From positions 1 through 33,669 of the forward strand of contig JAKEIC010000331.1 in the NCBI GenBank assembly GCA_022614695.1: a stretch of DNA of 33,669 nucleotides. The letters run 5' to 3'. The notes beneath the pieces were generated by a model, which searched no databases, was not told the origin of the DNA, and saw nothing but the letters and a program-made list of their open reading frames with translations. A program made the translations under genes and the position numbers. This DNA comes from Planctomycetales bacterium (GTDB lineage: Bacteria; Planctomycetota; JAKEIC01). Of this stretch, positions 22,395 through 30,379 are shown piece by piece (position 1 is the stretch's first letter; every line of letters begins with the position of its first letter).

Positions 22395-23084
22395 ATGCGC
22401 AGACTCGTCGGTGCGTCGTTCGTCGTCGCGGCCGTCGCAATCGCCGCCCCCGCGGCGCAGGACGTGCCCCCGCTCGCCCAGCGGTGCGAGGCGGTGGCGT
22501 GGGGCCGCCCCCCGATGAAGGAGGTCCTCCTCGAGGAGGACCTCGTCCCGGCGGGGCTCCGGGCGATCGCAAAGGAGCTCGTCGCTGCCGGGCCGGGCTC
22601 GCTCGCGTCGGTCGAGGAGTCGCTCCCTCACAGCCGCAACCTCCGGCGGATCGCCGCGAAGGTCGTCGCCGAGTGGCCCGGCGACCGCTCGCGGGCCCTC
22701 TTGCTGCGGCTTCTCTCGGACCCCGACGAGCCGACCGCCGAGTCGGCCGCGTTCCACCTCGGGATCGTGGGGGGGAAGGAAGTCGTGCCCGCGCTGCTCA
22801 AGGCCGCGGCGGACGGGTTCCCGATGCTGCGCCACAACGCCCTGAACTCGCTCGGCTGGCTGGGGCGCGCCGACGAGGCGCTCGAGGTCGGGAAGGCGGG
22901 GCTAACGCACTGGGAGAGCTCCGTCCGCCACTCCGCGGCCCAGCTCCTCGAGAAGGTCGAGGGCTCGGGTTCGATCCGGGACGCTCTCGAGGCGCTCCGG
23001 CGGCACGCCTTGAAGGAGCCGGAGCCGGGGGCGCGGAAGGCCTCGGAGCGCGCGATCCGGATCCTGCAGGCGAAGCAGTCCTAG
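22395..23084 (+). CDS. secreted HEAT-repeat protein
   Basis: A 229-residue protein. The start is the ATG at 22395 (the listed ORF begins inside the HD-GYP gene in another frame), preceded by GGAGAGGAGG. The signal peptide is MRRLVGASFVVAAVAIAAPAAQ. HEAT/PBS-type helical repeats follow, for example RALLLRLLSDPDEPTAESAAFHLGIVGGKEVVPALLKAA and MLRHNALNSLGWLG. It is probably a periplasmic protein-protein interaction scaffold. It sits 29 bp after the HD-GYP gene, possibly in the same transcript. Its TAG overlaps the stop of the convergent Nudix gene at a shared CTAG. Confidence 0.8.
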   Translation: MRRLVGASFVVAAVAIAAPAAQDVPPLAQRCEAVAWGRPPMKEVLLEEDLVPAGLRAIAKELVAAGPGSLASVEESLPHSRNLRRIAAKVVAEWPGDRSRALLLRLLSDPDEPTAESAAFHLGIVGGKEVVPALLKAAADGFPMLRHNALNSLGWLGRADEALEVGKAGLTHWESSVRHSAAQLLEKVEGSGSIRDALEALRRHALKEPEPGARKASERAIRILQAKQS

Positions 23085-23611
23085 CCGGAGCCGAACCGCC
23101 CGAGCCAAGCCTTGAGGGCGTCCCGCGTGCTCCAGAAGGCCAGCTCGTCCCACGGGAGGTCGGCCGCCGGGAAGACCCGCACCTCCCGCGCGTCGTCGCC
23201 GGCGCGGAGGTCGCCGCCGACCACGCGGGCGGCGTAGGCGACGATGACAACGCGGAGCGAGGTGTCGCCCCGGGGAGGAGGATACGAGTAGGCGCCGAGG
23301 AGGCCCTCCAGCTCCACCCTCGCCCCGCACTCCTCCTCGGTCTCTCGGACGGCCGTCTGCTCGAGGGTCTCCTCGATCTCGACGTAGCCGCAGGGGAAGC
23401 TCCAGAGCCCCTCCCCCGGCGGGACGCCTCGGCGGATCAGGACGAGGCCGCCGGGAGTCGCCGGCACGGTCCCGGCCGCCACCTTCGGGTTCTCGTAGAG
23501 GACGAAGGAACAGCGCGGGCAGACGAGCCGGGGCCGCTTCTCGCCAGGAGGCGGGAAGCGCGCGAGCTCGCTCCCGCACTGGGGACAGAACCTCGCATCG
23601 GCGAAGCTCAT
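23081..23611 (-). CDS. Nudix hydrolase with N-terminal zinc ribbon
   Basis: A 176-residue protein. The real start is ATG 23611; the listed ORF to 24478 is a shadow upstream of that. A zinc ribbon (C9, C12, C31, C34: CPQCG and CPRCS) precedes the Nudix domain. The Nudix box G75-x5-E81-x7-R89-E90-x2-E93-E94-x-G96 is complete (GYVEIEETLEQTAVRETEEECG), so a nucleoside-diphosphate-X pyrophosphatase activity is expected, with NADH- or ADP-ribose-type substrates likely for ribbon-bearing members. The ATG overlaps the stop of the upstream membrane-protein gene (ATGA), indicating translational coupling. A TAGAAT lies 7 nt before the start but inside the upstream coding sequence. Confidence 0.92.
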   Translation of the reverse strand: MSFADARFCPQCGSELARFPPPGEKRPRLVCPRCSFVLYENPKVAAGTVPATPGGLVLIRRGVPPGEGLWSFPCGYVEIEETLEQTAVRETEEECGARVELEGLLGAYSYPPPRGDTSLRVVIVAYAARVVGGDLRAGDDAREVRVFPAADLPWDELAFWSTRDALKAWLGRFGSG

Positions 23612-24150
23612 GCGGGAGATTCTACGGCCGCGACCGGCGCGGCACCGGTGCGACCGCGGCGCCGCCAGGTGTGGACGCACACCACGATCCCCCCCACGAA
23701 CCCGCTCCCGTACGAGACGAGGTGGGCCCAGAGGTCCATGATGTAGCGGACGTGCCTCTCGCGGGGGACGCGGCTCGCGAACGGCTCGACGAGCCATACC
23801 CCGCCCGTCGAGGCGGCGATCCCGCCCGCGAGCCCGCCGAGCAGCGCGAGGGAGCCCATCACGACGAGGAGGCTCACGATCGGCCTTGCGAGGTCGCGGG
23901 CGGCGAGCTTCGGCCGCTGCCCCGCGCGCGCGCAGGCGGCGAGCGGGACTCCCAGGAGGAGCCCCACCCACCACGTCGCGATGATCCCCCACCCGATGCC
24001 GAGGAGGGTCGGGTCCTCGGTCCCGAACACCGGCGGATGGCCGATCGTGAAGTATTCGACGCAGACCCTGGCCGTCACCTGATCGTGGAGGATGCCGTAC
24101 GCCACCGCGGCGGCGACGGAGAGGGCGACGATCTTCGCGGACTCGACCAT
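23608..24150 (-). CDS. four-helix membrane protein of unknown function
   Basis: This 180-residue protein has about four transmembrane segments: AKIVALSVAAAVAYGILHD, GIGWGIIATWWVGLLLGVPLAA, PIVSLLVVMGSLALLGGLAGGIA and YGSGFVGGIVVCVHTW. A loop with EYFTIGHPPVFGTEDPTLLG follows helix 1. That pattern recurs in an uncharacterised family I have seen in diverse bacteria, with no assigned function. It is the first gene of a two-gene unit with the Nudix gene (4-bp overlap) and is divergent from the GH2-like gene across 41 bp. Confidence 0.8.
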   Translation of the reverse strand: MVESAKIVALSVAAAVAYGILHDQVTARVCVEYFTIGHPPVFGTEDPTLLGIGWGIIATWWVGLLLGVPLAACARAGQRPKLAARDLARPIVSLLVVMGSLALLGGLAGGIAASTGGVWLVEPFASRVPRERHVRYIMDLWAHLVSYGSGFVGGIVVCVHTWRRRGRTGAAPVAAVESPA

Positions 24151-24176
24151 GCGCGACCGACCGGAGTGTAACCAGG

Positions 24177-24182
24177 TACGAT
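24177..24182 (+). promoter_or_regulatory. putative -10 element (TACGAT) for the GH2-like gene
   Basis: TACGAT lies 9 nt before ATG 24192 and no Shine-Dalgarno is present. The sequence matches the element before the truncated kinase gene, including a following CCCGGG. Confidence 0.35.
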
Positions 24183-24191
24183 CCCGGGGCG

Positions 24192-27100
24192 ATGGCCCGC
24201 GGACCCTCGCCGTTCCGACGCGCCTCCCTCGCCGTGCTGCTCGCCTGCGGCGGCGCCCCCGGGACCGGCCTCGGCCAGGACCCCGCCGTCGCGAGTCTGC
24301 CGGAAGGCGTGCGGGCCGTGTGGGGGCTGGGTTCTGCCACGCGCGAGGCCACGGTGACCCGAGAGCGCCTCTGCCTGAACGGGCTCTGGCGGTGGCAGCC
24401 CGCGTCGCCCTCGGCGGAGACGCTGCCCAAGGGACGCTGGGGGTTCTTCAAGGTCCCCGGGTGCTGGCCGGGGATCACCGATTACATGCAGAAAGACTGT
24501 CAGACGGTCTTCGCACACCCGGCCTGGAAGGGTGAGGCGCTCTCGCGGGTTTCCGCGGCGTGGTACCAGAGGGAGATCGAGGTGCCCGCCGGATGGGCGG
24601 GCCGCCGCGTCTCCCTCCGGGCCGAGTACGTCAACTCGTTCGCCGTCGCATACGTGGACGCGGCGCGGACTGGCGAGATCCGATTCCCGGGCGGCTCGTG
24701 CGACGTGACGCCGGCCCTCCGGCCGGGCGCGCGGCACGTCCTGAGCCTCCTGGTCGTGGCGCTGCCCCTCAAGGCCGTCCGGCTCTCCTTCAGCGACTCG
24801 GCCTCGGCCCGGGAAGTCCGGGGACGGGTCGAGAGGCGGGGGCTCTGCGGCGACGTCTGGCTCGAGAGCGCTCCCGCGGGCCCGCGGATCGCCGGGGTCG
24901 CGATCGCCACGTCGGTCCGCCTTGGCGAGATCTCGGTCCGCGCTGAGCTGGAGGGGCTCGCGGACCGGGCGGCCCTCGTCCTCCGGGCGCGCGTCGGGGA
25001 TCGCGGGCGGACGGTGAAGGAGTTCGTCAGCGCGGCGTTCACCGGGGCCGACCTCGAGGAGGGCCGGTTCGAGTTCACCGCGGCCTGGAAGCCGGACCGG
25101 CTCTGGGATCTCCACACCCCGGACCATGTCTACACGCTCGACATCGGCCTCGAGACTGCGGACGGCGCCGCGCTCGACGCGGCATGGCCGGAGCGCTTTG
25201 GCTTCCGCGAGCTCTGGATCGAGGGCCGGGACATCCACCTGAACGGGTCCCGGCTTTTCCTCTCCGTCGTCCCGCTCGACAACGCCCAGGTCGGGGCCGG
25301 GCTCGCGAGCGAGGCGGCCGCCCGCGAGACGTTCTCCCGCCTGAAGGGGGCCGGGGTCAGCGCGGTCTACACCCATCACTACGGGTGCGAGCCGGGCTCC
25401 CACCTGGACGTGTCGGGGATCCTGCGGGCCGCGGACGACTCGGGGGTGCTCGTCCTCCTCTCCCAGCCGCACTTCGGCGCCTACGACTGGGGGGGACCCG
25501 AGGCGGACGCGAACAACGGCTTCGCCCGGGACGCGGAGTACTTCGTGCGCGTCGCCGGGAACCACCCCTCGGTCGTCCTCTACGCGATGTCCCACAACGG
25601 GGCCGGCTACGCGGAGGACATGAATCCCGACCAGCTCGGGACCGGGAGCGCCGCGCGCGACGAGTGGTCCCGCAGGAACTCCCTCCGGGCGCTGCGGGCC
25701 GAGGCCATCGTCCGCCGGCTCGACCCCTCCCGTATCGTCTACCACCACTCGGCGGGGGACCTCGGCTCGATGCACACGGTGAACTTCTACGCGAACTTCG
25801 TCCCCATCCAGGAGATGTCGGACTGGCTCGCGACCTGGGCCACCCGAGGAGTGAAGCCTCTCTTCCTCTGCGAATACGGCGTCCCCGTCTCCTGGGACTG
25901 GACGATGTACCGCGGGTGGTACGAGGGCCGGCGCGAGTTCGGTAGCGCCGCGGTCCCGTGGGAGTTCTGCCATGCCGAGTGGAACGCCCAGTTCCTCGGC
26001 GACCGGGCTTTCTCCCTGGGGGAGCCGGAGAGGCGGAACCTGCGGTGGGAGGCGAAGCAGTTCCGTGAGGGGAAGCTCTGGCATCGGTGGGACTACCCCG
26101 TGCCCGTCGGGTCGAACCGGCTCGACGACCGCGCCGAGGTGATCGGGGAGTACCTCTCCGAGAACCTGCGGGCCCTCCGCGCGTGGGGGCTCTCGGCGTG
26201 CTGCGTCTGGGACCACGGGTCGTTCTGGCGGGTCCGCGACGGCGTGGACCGGAGCCGGCGGGCGCTCCCCGTGGACTGGGACCGCCTCCAGAGGCCCGGC
26301 TTCAGCGCCGACTTCGTCGGCGAGCAGTACGAGAGCTTCGAGTGCGCGTTCGAGCCCGGCGACTGGACGCCCACGGCCGCGGGGCGGGCCCTCCTCCGGA
26401 ACAACGGCCCGAGGCTCGGGTTCATCGGAGGGGGCCCCGACCGTTTCACGGCGAAGGACCACCTCTTCCGGCCGGGCGAGACCGTGGCGAAGCAGCTCGT
26501 CGTGATCAACAACTCGCGCGCACCGGAGGCCTGCGCCTGCTCGTGGTCGCTCGACTTCCCCGAGCCGATCGCCGGGGCGCGCGAGCTCCGGATCGGGACC
26601 GGGGAGATCGCGAGGGTCCCCCTCTCTTTCGCGCTACCTTCCGGCCTTGCGCCGAGGGCCTACACGCTGGCGGCGACGTTCCGGTTCGGGAACGGCAAGG
26701 TGCAGGAGGACCGGTTCACGATCCACGTCCTCGCTCCGGAGCCCCGCCCGCCCCCGGCCGCCCGGATCGCGATCTTCGATCCCGGGGGCGAGACGGCGCG
26801 ACTCCTGGCGGGCCTCGGGATCGCCGGCGACCCGGTGGGGCCGGGCGCGGACCTGGGCGGCTACGACCTCCTCGTCGTCGGCCGGAACGCCCTCACCGTG
26901 GACGGCCCCGCCCCGGACATCGGGCGGGTGCGGGACGGGCTCCGGGTCGTCGTCTTCGAGCAGCCGGCGGCCGTCCTTGAGAGGCGTCTCGGATTCCGGG
27001 CCACGGAGTACGGCCTGCGCCGGGTCTTCCCGCGGCTGCCCGGCTCGCCGCTCCTCGACGGGCTCGACGAGGCGGCGCTGCAGGACTGGCGGGGGGAGGC

Positions 27101-28103
27101 CACGCTCCTCCCGCCGAGGCTCGCGTACGAGATGCGGCCCATGCACGGGCCGACCGTCTCGTGGTCCGGCCTGCCCGTCACGCGGGCCTGGCGTTGCGGG
27201 TGCCGGGGGAGCGTCGCTTCCGTCCTGGTCGAGAAACCGGCGCGAGGCGACTCCCTCCCGGTGCTCGACGGAGGGTTCAGCGAGCAGTACGCCCCCCTCC
27301 TGCTCTACCGCGAGGACCGGGGGCTGGTCCTCTTCTGCCAGGCGGACGTGACCGGCCGGACGACGGCGGACCCGGGCGCGGAGAGGCTCGTGCGAAACGT
27401 CGTCTCGTTCTCGCTCGCGACGACGCCCGTTCCCCGGCGGAGGGTCGTCTACGCGGGGGAGCCGGCCGGCCTCTCCTTCCTCGCGTCGGCCGGGCACGCT
27501 CCGGAACCCTACCGGGGCGGGCCGCCGCCGCGGGACTCGGTGCTGGTCGCGGGCCCGGGCGGCGGGGCAGCGCTCGCGGCGCACCGGGCCGACGTGGGGG
27601 CCTGGGTGGAGGCGGGAGGGGCCGTGCTGGCGCTAGGGCTCGAGGGCAAGGAGCTCTCGGCGTTCCTGCCCGCCCCTGTCGCCACGAGCACGCGAGAACA
27701 CATCGCGGCGGTCTTCGACCCCGAGGCGCCCGATTCCCCGCTCGCCGGAGTCGGCCCCGCCGACGTCCACGACCGTTCCGCGCGGAGGATCCCCCTCGTG
27801 ACCGGCGGCGCGCAGGCGGTCGGGGACGGCGTCCTCGCGGTCGCGAACGGGGGCCGCGTCGTCCTCTGCCAGCTCGTCCCCTGGCACTTCGGGGACCCGG
27901 CGAACAAGGGCCTCCGCCGCACGTTCCGCCGGAGCGCCTTCCTGGTGAACCGGCTCCTCGCGAACCTCGGGGCGGCCGGCTCCACTCCTCTCCTTGTCCG
28001 GTTCCGCACCCCGGCGACGGCCGACGAGCGCCGCTGGCTGGACGGCTTCTACCTCGACGCCCCGGAGGAGTGGGACGATCCCTACCGGTTCTTCCGGTGG
28101 TGA
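24192..28103 (+). CDS. very large secreted GH2-like glycosidase-fold protein with amidotransferase-like C-terminal domains
   Basis: A 1303-residue exported protein. The signal ends near residue 29 (GLGQ); LLAC at 16-19 is a poor lipobox alternative. Residues ~55-195 look like the GH2 sugar-binding jelly roll (LCLNGLWRWQP, WYQREIEVPAGWAGRRVSL), ~220-310 like the Ig-like domain, and ~330-640 like the TIM barrel. The barrel keeps the nucleophile-type motif LFLCEYGVP (E561). Where GH2 enzymes have Asn-Glu for the acid/base, this protein reads MSHNGAGY (N469-G470), so that Glu is missing. After a beta linker come two alpha/beta segments (~850-1080 and ~1115-1300; VVVFEQPA, VLALGLEG, RVVLCQLVPWHFGD) resembling the amidotransferase-like tails of large planctomycetal glycosidases. 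It might be a retaining glycosidase with an alternative acid/base, or a carbohydrate-binding pseudo-enzyme. The substrate is unknown. Confidence 0.82.
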   Translation: MARGPSPFRRASLAVLLACGGAPGTGLGQDPAVASLPEGVRAVWGLGSATREATVTRERLCLNGLWRWQPASPSAETLPKGRWGFFKVPGCWPGITDYMQKDCQTVFAHPAWKGEALSRVSAAWYQREIEVPAGWAGRRVSLRAEYVNSFAVAYVDAARTGEIRFPGGSCDVTPALRPGARHVLSLLVVALPLKAVRLSFSDSASAREVRGRVERRGLCGDVWLESAPAGPRIAGVAIATSVRLGEISVRAELEGLADRAALVLRARVGDRGRTVKEFVSAAFTGADLEEGRFEFTAAWKPDRLWDLHTPDHVYTLDIGLETADGAALDAAWPERFGFRELWIEGRDIHLNGSRLFLSVVPLDNAQVGAGLASEAAARETFSRLKGAGVSAVYTHHYGCEPGSHLDVSGILRAADDSGVLVLLSQPHFGAYDWGGPEADANNGFARDAEYFVRVAGNHPSVVLYAMSHNGAGYAEDMNPDQLGTGSAARDEWSRRNSLRALRAEAIVRRLDPSRIVYHHSAGDLGSMHTVNFYANFVPIQEMSDWLATWATRGVKPLFLCEYGVPVSWDWTMYRGWYEGRREFGSAAVPWEFCHAEWNAQFLGDRAFSLGEPERRNLRWEAKQFREGKLWHRWDYPVPVGSNRLDDRAEVIGEYLSENLRALRAWGLSACCVWDHGSFWRVRDGVDRSRRALPVDWDRLQRPGFSADFVGEQYESFECAFEPGDWTPTAAGRALLRNNGPRLGFIGGGPDRFTAKDHLFRPGETVAKQLVVINNSRAPEACACSWSLDFPEPIAGARELRIGTGEIARVPLSFALPSGLAPRAYTLAATFRFGNGKVQEDRFTIHVLAPEPRPPPAARIAIFDPGGETARLLAGLGIAGDPVGPGADLGGYDLLVVGRNALTVDGPAPDIGRVRDGLRVVVFEQPAAVLERRLGFRATEYGLRRVFPRLPGSPLLDGLDEAALQDWRGEATLLPPRLAYEMRPMHGPTVSWSGLPVTRAWRCGCRGSVASVLVEKPARGDSLPVLDGGFSEQYAPLLLYREDRGLVLFCQADVTGRTTADPGAERLVRNVVSFSLATTPVPRRRVVYAGEPAGLSFLASAGHAPEPYRGGPPPRDSVLVAGPGGGAALAAHRADVGAWVEAGGAVLALGLEGKELSAFLPAPVATSTREHIAAVFDPEAPDSPLAGVGPADVHDRSARRIPLVTGGAQAVGDGVLAVANGGRVVLCQLVPWHFGDPANKGLRRTFRRSAFLVNRLLANLGAAGSTPLLVRFRTPATADERRWLDGFYLDAPEEWDDPYRFFRW

Positions 28104-28108
28104 GCGGC

Positions 28109-28114
28109 TAAGAT
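28109..28114 (+). promoter_or_regulatory. putative -10 element (TAAGAT) for leaderless ygfZ-like gene
   Basis: TAAGAT ends 8 nt before ATG 28123 in the 19-bp gap after the GH2-like gene, followed by CCCGGGCG as at other leaderless candidates. No -35 consensus is seen. Confidence 0.35.
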
Positions 28115-28122
28115 CCCGGGCG

Positions 28123-29214
28123 ATGGCCGACGACCCTCTCGTCTCGCTCTGGCTCTCGCTCGGGGCATCGCTTTGCGACGCGGACGGGCGCGACGTCCCG
28201 CGGGCGTTCGGGGACGCGGCGGCGGAGTGCCGCGCGGCACGGCAGGGAGCGGCCCTCTTCGACTTCTCGGCCGGGGGGCGGCTGCTCGTGCGCGGGCGGG
28301 ACGGGCTCGACCTCCTGCACCGGATCTCGACGGCGGACCTGAAGGGGCTGGCCGTCGGGGCGACCCGGCCCACGGTCTTCACCGACAACAAGGGGCGGAT
28401 GGTGGACCTGGTCGGGGTCTTCCGACGGCCGGACGACCTCCTGCTCGCCACCTCGGTCGGCGCGCGGACCGCCGTCGCGGCGCACCTCGAGAGGTTCATC
28501 ATCAGCGAGGACGTCCAGGTGGAGGATCCCGAGCCCGCCTGGGCGAGCCTCCTCCTCTGGGGGCCGCAGGCGGCCGAGACGGCCGCCCGCGCGGGGCTCC
28601 CGGCCGCCCCTCCGGGCGAGGCGGTCTCAGAGCCCGACCTCACGGTGGCCCGCGCCGCCGGCCCGCCGGGCGTCGGCGTCCACGGCCGCGTCGCCCGGGT
28701 CGCCGACGCCGCGGCACGGCTCGCGGCGGCCGGCGCCCGCCCCGCCGGGACCGAGGCGTGGGAACTCCTCCGAATCCTGGAGGGGATCCCCGCCTACGGT
28801 CGTGAGATCACGCCCGACTGGAATCCCCTGGAGGCCGGGCTCGGTCCCGCGATCTCCTTCACGAAGGGGTGCTACGTCGGACAGGAGGTGATCGCCCGGC
28901 TCCACACCTACGAGAAGCAGAGGCGCGCGCTCTTCCGGGTGGCGCTCTCCGGGGACCCCGGCCCCTTGCCCGCCCCCGTCCGGATCGGGGACCAGGAGGC
29001 CGGCCGGCTCACCTCCGCGGCGGAGGTGCCGGGAGAGGGCTGGCGAGGGCTCGCCTACGTCCGGCTCGAGCACGCCACCCCCGGGTCCCGGCTCGCGGCG
29101 GGATCGGCCCGCGCGGAGATCCTCGGCCGCTGCGGGAGCGATCCCGTGGCGCCGCCGCCCGTGTCCAGGGGCCCCGCGGGCCTGGGGTTCCGGAAGTTCC
29201 CGAAGAGCGGGTAA
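28123..29214 (+). CDS. ygfZ: YgfZ/GcvT-like folate-binding protein
   Basis: This 363-residue protein starts at ATG 28123; the listed ORF extends into the GH2 gene. It has the GcvT fold, beginning AALFDFSAGGRLLVRGRDGLDLLHRIST (~45-75). The YgfZ signature KGCYVGQEVIARLH has Cys near 250, which distinguishes it from true glycine-cleavage T proteins. YgfZ (IbaG/Iba57 group) uses tetrahydrofolate to help maintain or assemble some iron-sulfur proteins. That fits the FeS-rich neighbours, the radical SAM enzyme immediately downstream and the molybdenum hydroxylase. A C-terminal Pro/Gly-rich tail follows the usual beta-barrel domain. The mqnC ATG comes 13 bp after the stop. Confidence 0.85.
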   Translation: MADDPLVSLWLSLGASLCDADGRDVPRAFGDAAAECRAARQGAALFDFSAGGRLLVRGRDGLDLLHRISTADLKGLAVGATRPTVFTDNKGRMVDLVGVFRRPDDLLLATSVGARTAVAAHLERFIISEDVQVEDPEPAWASLLLWGPQAAETAARAGLPAAPPGEAVSEPDLTVARAAGPPGVGVHGRVARVADAAARLAAAGARPAGTEAWELLRILEGIPAYGREITPDWNPLEAGLGPAISFTKGCYVGQEVIARLHTYEKQRRALFRVALSGDPGPLPAPVRIGDQEAGRLTSAAEVPGEGWRGLAYVRLEHATPGSRLAAGSARAEILGRCGSDPVAPPPVSRGPAGLGFRKFPKSG

Positions 29215-29227
29215 TATCCACGTCCCG

Positions 29228-30379
29228 ATGGTCGCGGCCGTCGAGACCAGCTCCCGAGCCACGGAAGCTCTCGCGAAGGCGCGGGCCGGCGAGAGGCTCT
29301 CGGTCCCCGAGGCCCGCTGCCTCTACACCGAGGCGAGCCTCCTCGACCTCGGCGCCGCCGCCCGCGCGCGGCGGCAGGCTCTCGTCCCCGGCCGCGAGGT
29401 GACCTACCTCGTGGACCGGAACATCAACTACACGAACGTCTGCCTCACCGATTGCCTCTTCTGCGCCTTCTACCGGCCGCCCGGCCACCCGGAGTCCTAC
29501 ACCCTCACGCGGGACCAGATCGCGGGGAAGATCGAGGAGCTGCGCGCGGTCGGGGGGACGCGGATCCTCATGCAGGGGGGCCACAACCCGGCGCTCCGGA
29601 TCGGCTGGTACGAGGACCTCCTGCGGTGGCTCCGCGCGACCTTCCCCGACATCGAGGTGGACGCCTTCTCCCCCTCCGAGATCGGCCACCTCGCCGACCT
29701 CGAGGGGATGACGATGCGGGACGTCCTCGCGCGCTTGAAGGACTGCGGGCTCGCGGGGCTTCCGGGGGGCGGGGGCGAGATCCTCCACGACGAGATCCGC
29801 CACCGGGTCTCCCCGAAGAAGCAGAAGACCGACGGCTGGCTCGAGGCGATGCGCCACGCCCAGTCGCTCGGGCTCGTCACCTCCTCGACCATGGTCATCG
29901 GCTTCTCCGAGACGGTAGACCACCGGCTTTCGCACCTCTCCCGCCTCCGCGACCACCAGGATCGGAGCCTCGCCGAGTTCGGGAACGGCTTCGGGTCGTT
30001 CATCTCGTGGACGGTCCAGCTCGAGAACACGCCCCTCGGGGCGAGCCGCCACCGACCCCGGTACGGCGCGGGCGGGCAGGAGTACCTCCGCCACCTCGCG
30101 ATCGGCAGGCTCTTCCTCGACAACACCCGGCACCACCAGGCGTCCTGGCCGACCCAGGGCCTGAAACTTGCCCAGGTGGCGCTCGAGTTCGGGGCCGACG
30201 ACTTCGGCTCGACGATGCTCGAGGAGAACGTCGTCTCGGCCGCGGGCACGGAGCGGTGCCGCGTGATGGTCGAGGAGATCCACCGCGAGATCCGGGACGC
30301 GGGCTACGAGCCGGTGCAGCGCGACTCGCGCTACCGCGTCGTGAGGCGGTTCGAGCCGGAGCCGGCCGGGGTCGCTTGA
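29228..30379 (+). CDS. mqnC: MqnC, cyclic dehypoxanthine futalosine synthase (radical SAM)
   Basis: This is an enzyme of the futalosine route to menaquinone; it cyclises dehypoxanthine futalosine by a radical mechanism. The 383-residue protein has DRNINYTNVCLTDCLFCAFYR, giving the radical SAM motif C72-x3-C76-x2-C79. Downstream signatures typical of MqnC (rather than MqnE or CofH) include LMQGGHNPALRIGWYEDLLRW, AFSPSEIGHLADLEGMT, GLPGGGGEILHDEIRHRVSPKK and GADDFGSTMLEENVVSAAG. All cluster cysteines are present and the length is normal. No other mqn genes are in the window. The next gene overlaps by 4 bp (TTGA), so the two are translationally coupled. The presence of mqnC implies menaquinone-based respiration. 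Confidence 0.93.
   Translation: MVAAVETSSRATEALAKARAGERLSVPEARCLYTEASLLDLGAAARARRQALVPGREVTYLVDRNINYTNVCLTDCLFCAFYRPPGHPESYTLTRDQIAGKIEELRAVGGTRILMQGGHNPALRIGWYEDLLRWLRATFPDIEVDAFSPSEIGHLADLEGMTMRDVLARLKDCGLAGLPGGGGEILHDEIRHRVSPKKQKTDGWLEAMRHAQSLGLVTSSTMVIGFSETVDHRLSHLSRLRDHQDRSLAEFGNGFGSFISWTVQLENTPLGASRHRPRYGAGGQEYLRHLAIGRLFLDNTRHHQASWPTQGLKLAQVALEFGADDFGSTMLEENVVSAAGTERCRVMVEEIHREIRDAGYEPVQRDSRYRVVRRFEPEPAGVA

Noticed and set aside
23619-23624. TAGAAT 7 nt before the Nudix start as a promoter
   Set aside because: It lies in the last codons of the upstream membrane-protein gene, and the ATGA overlap already explains translation; it was left out of the leaderless count.
24075-26462. 795-residue minus-strand ORF under the GH2-like gene
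   Set aside because: Low-complexity composition and no motifs; antisense shadow.
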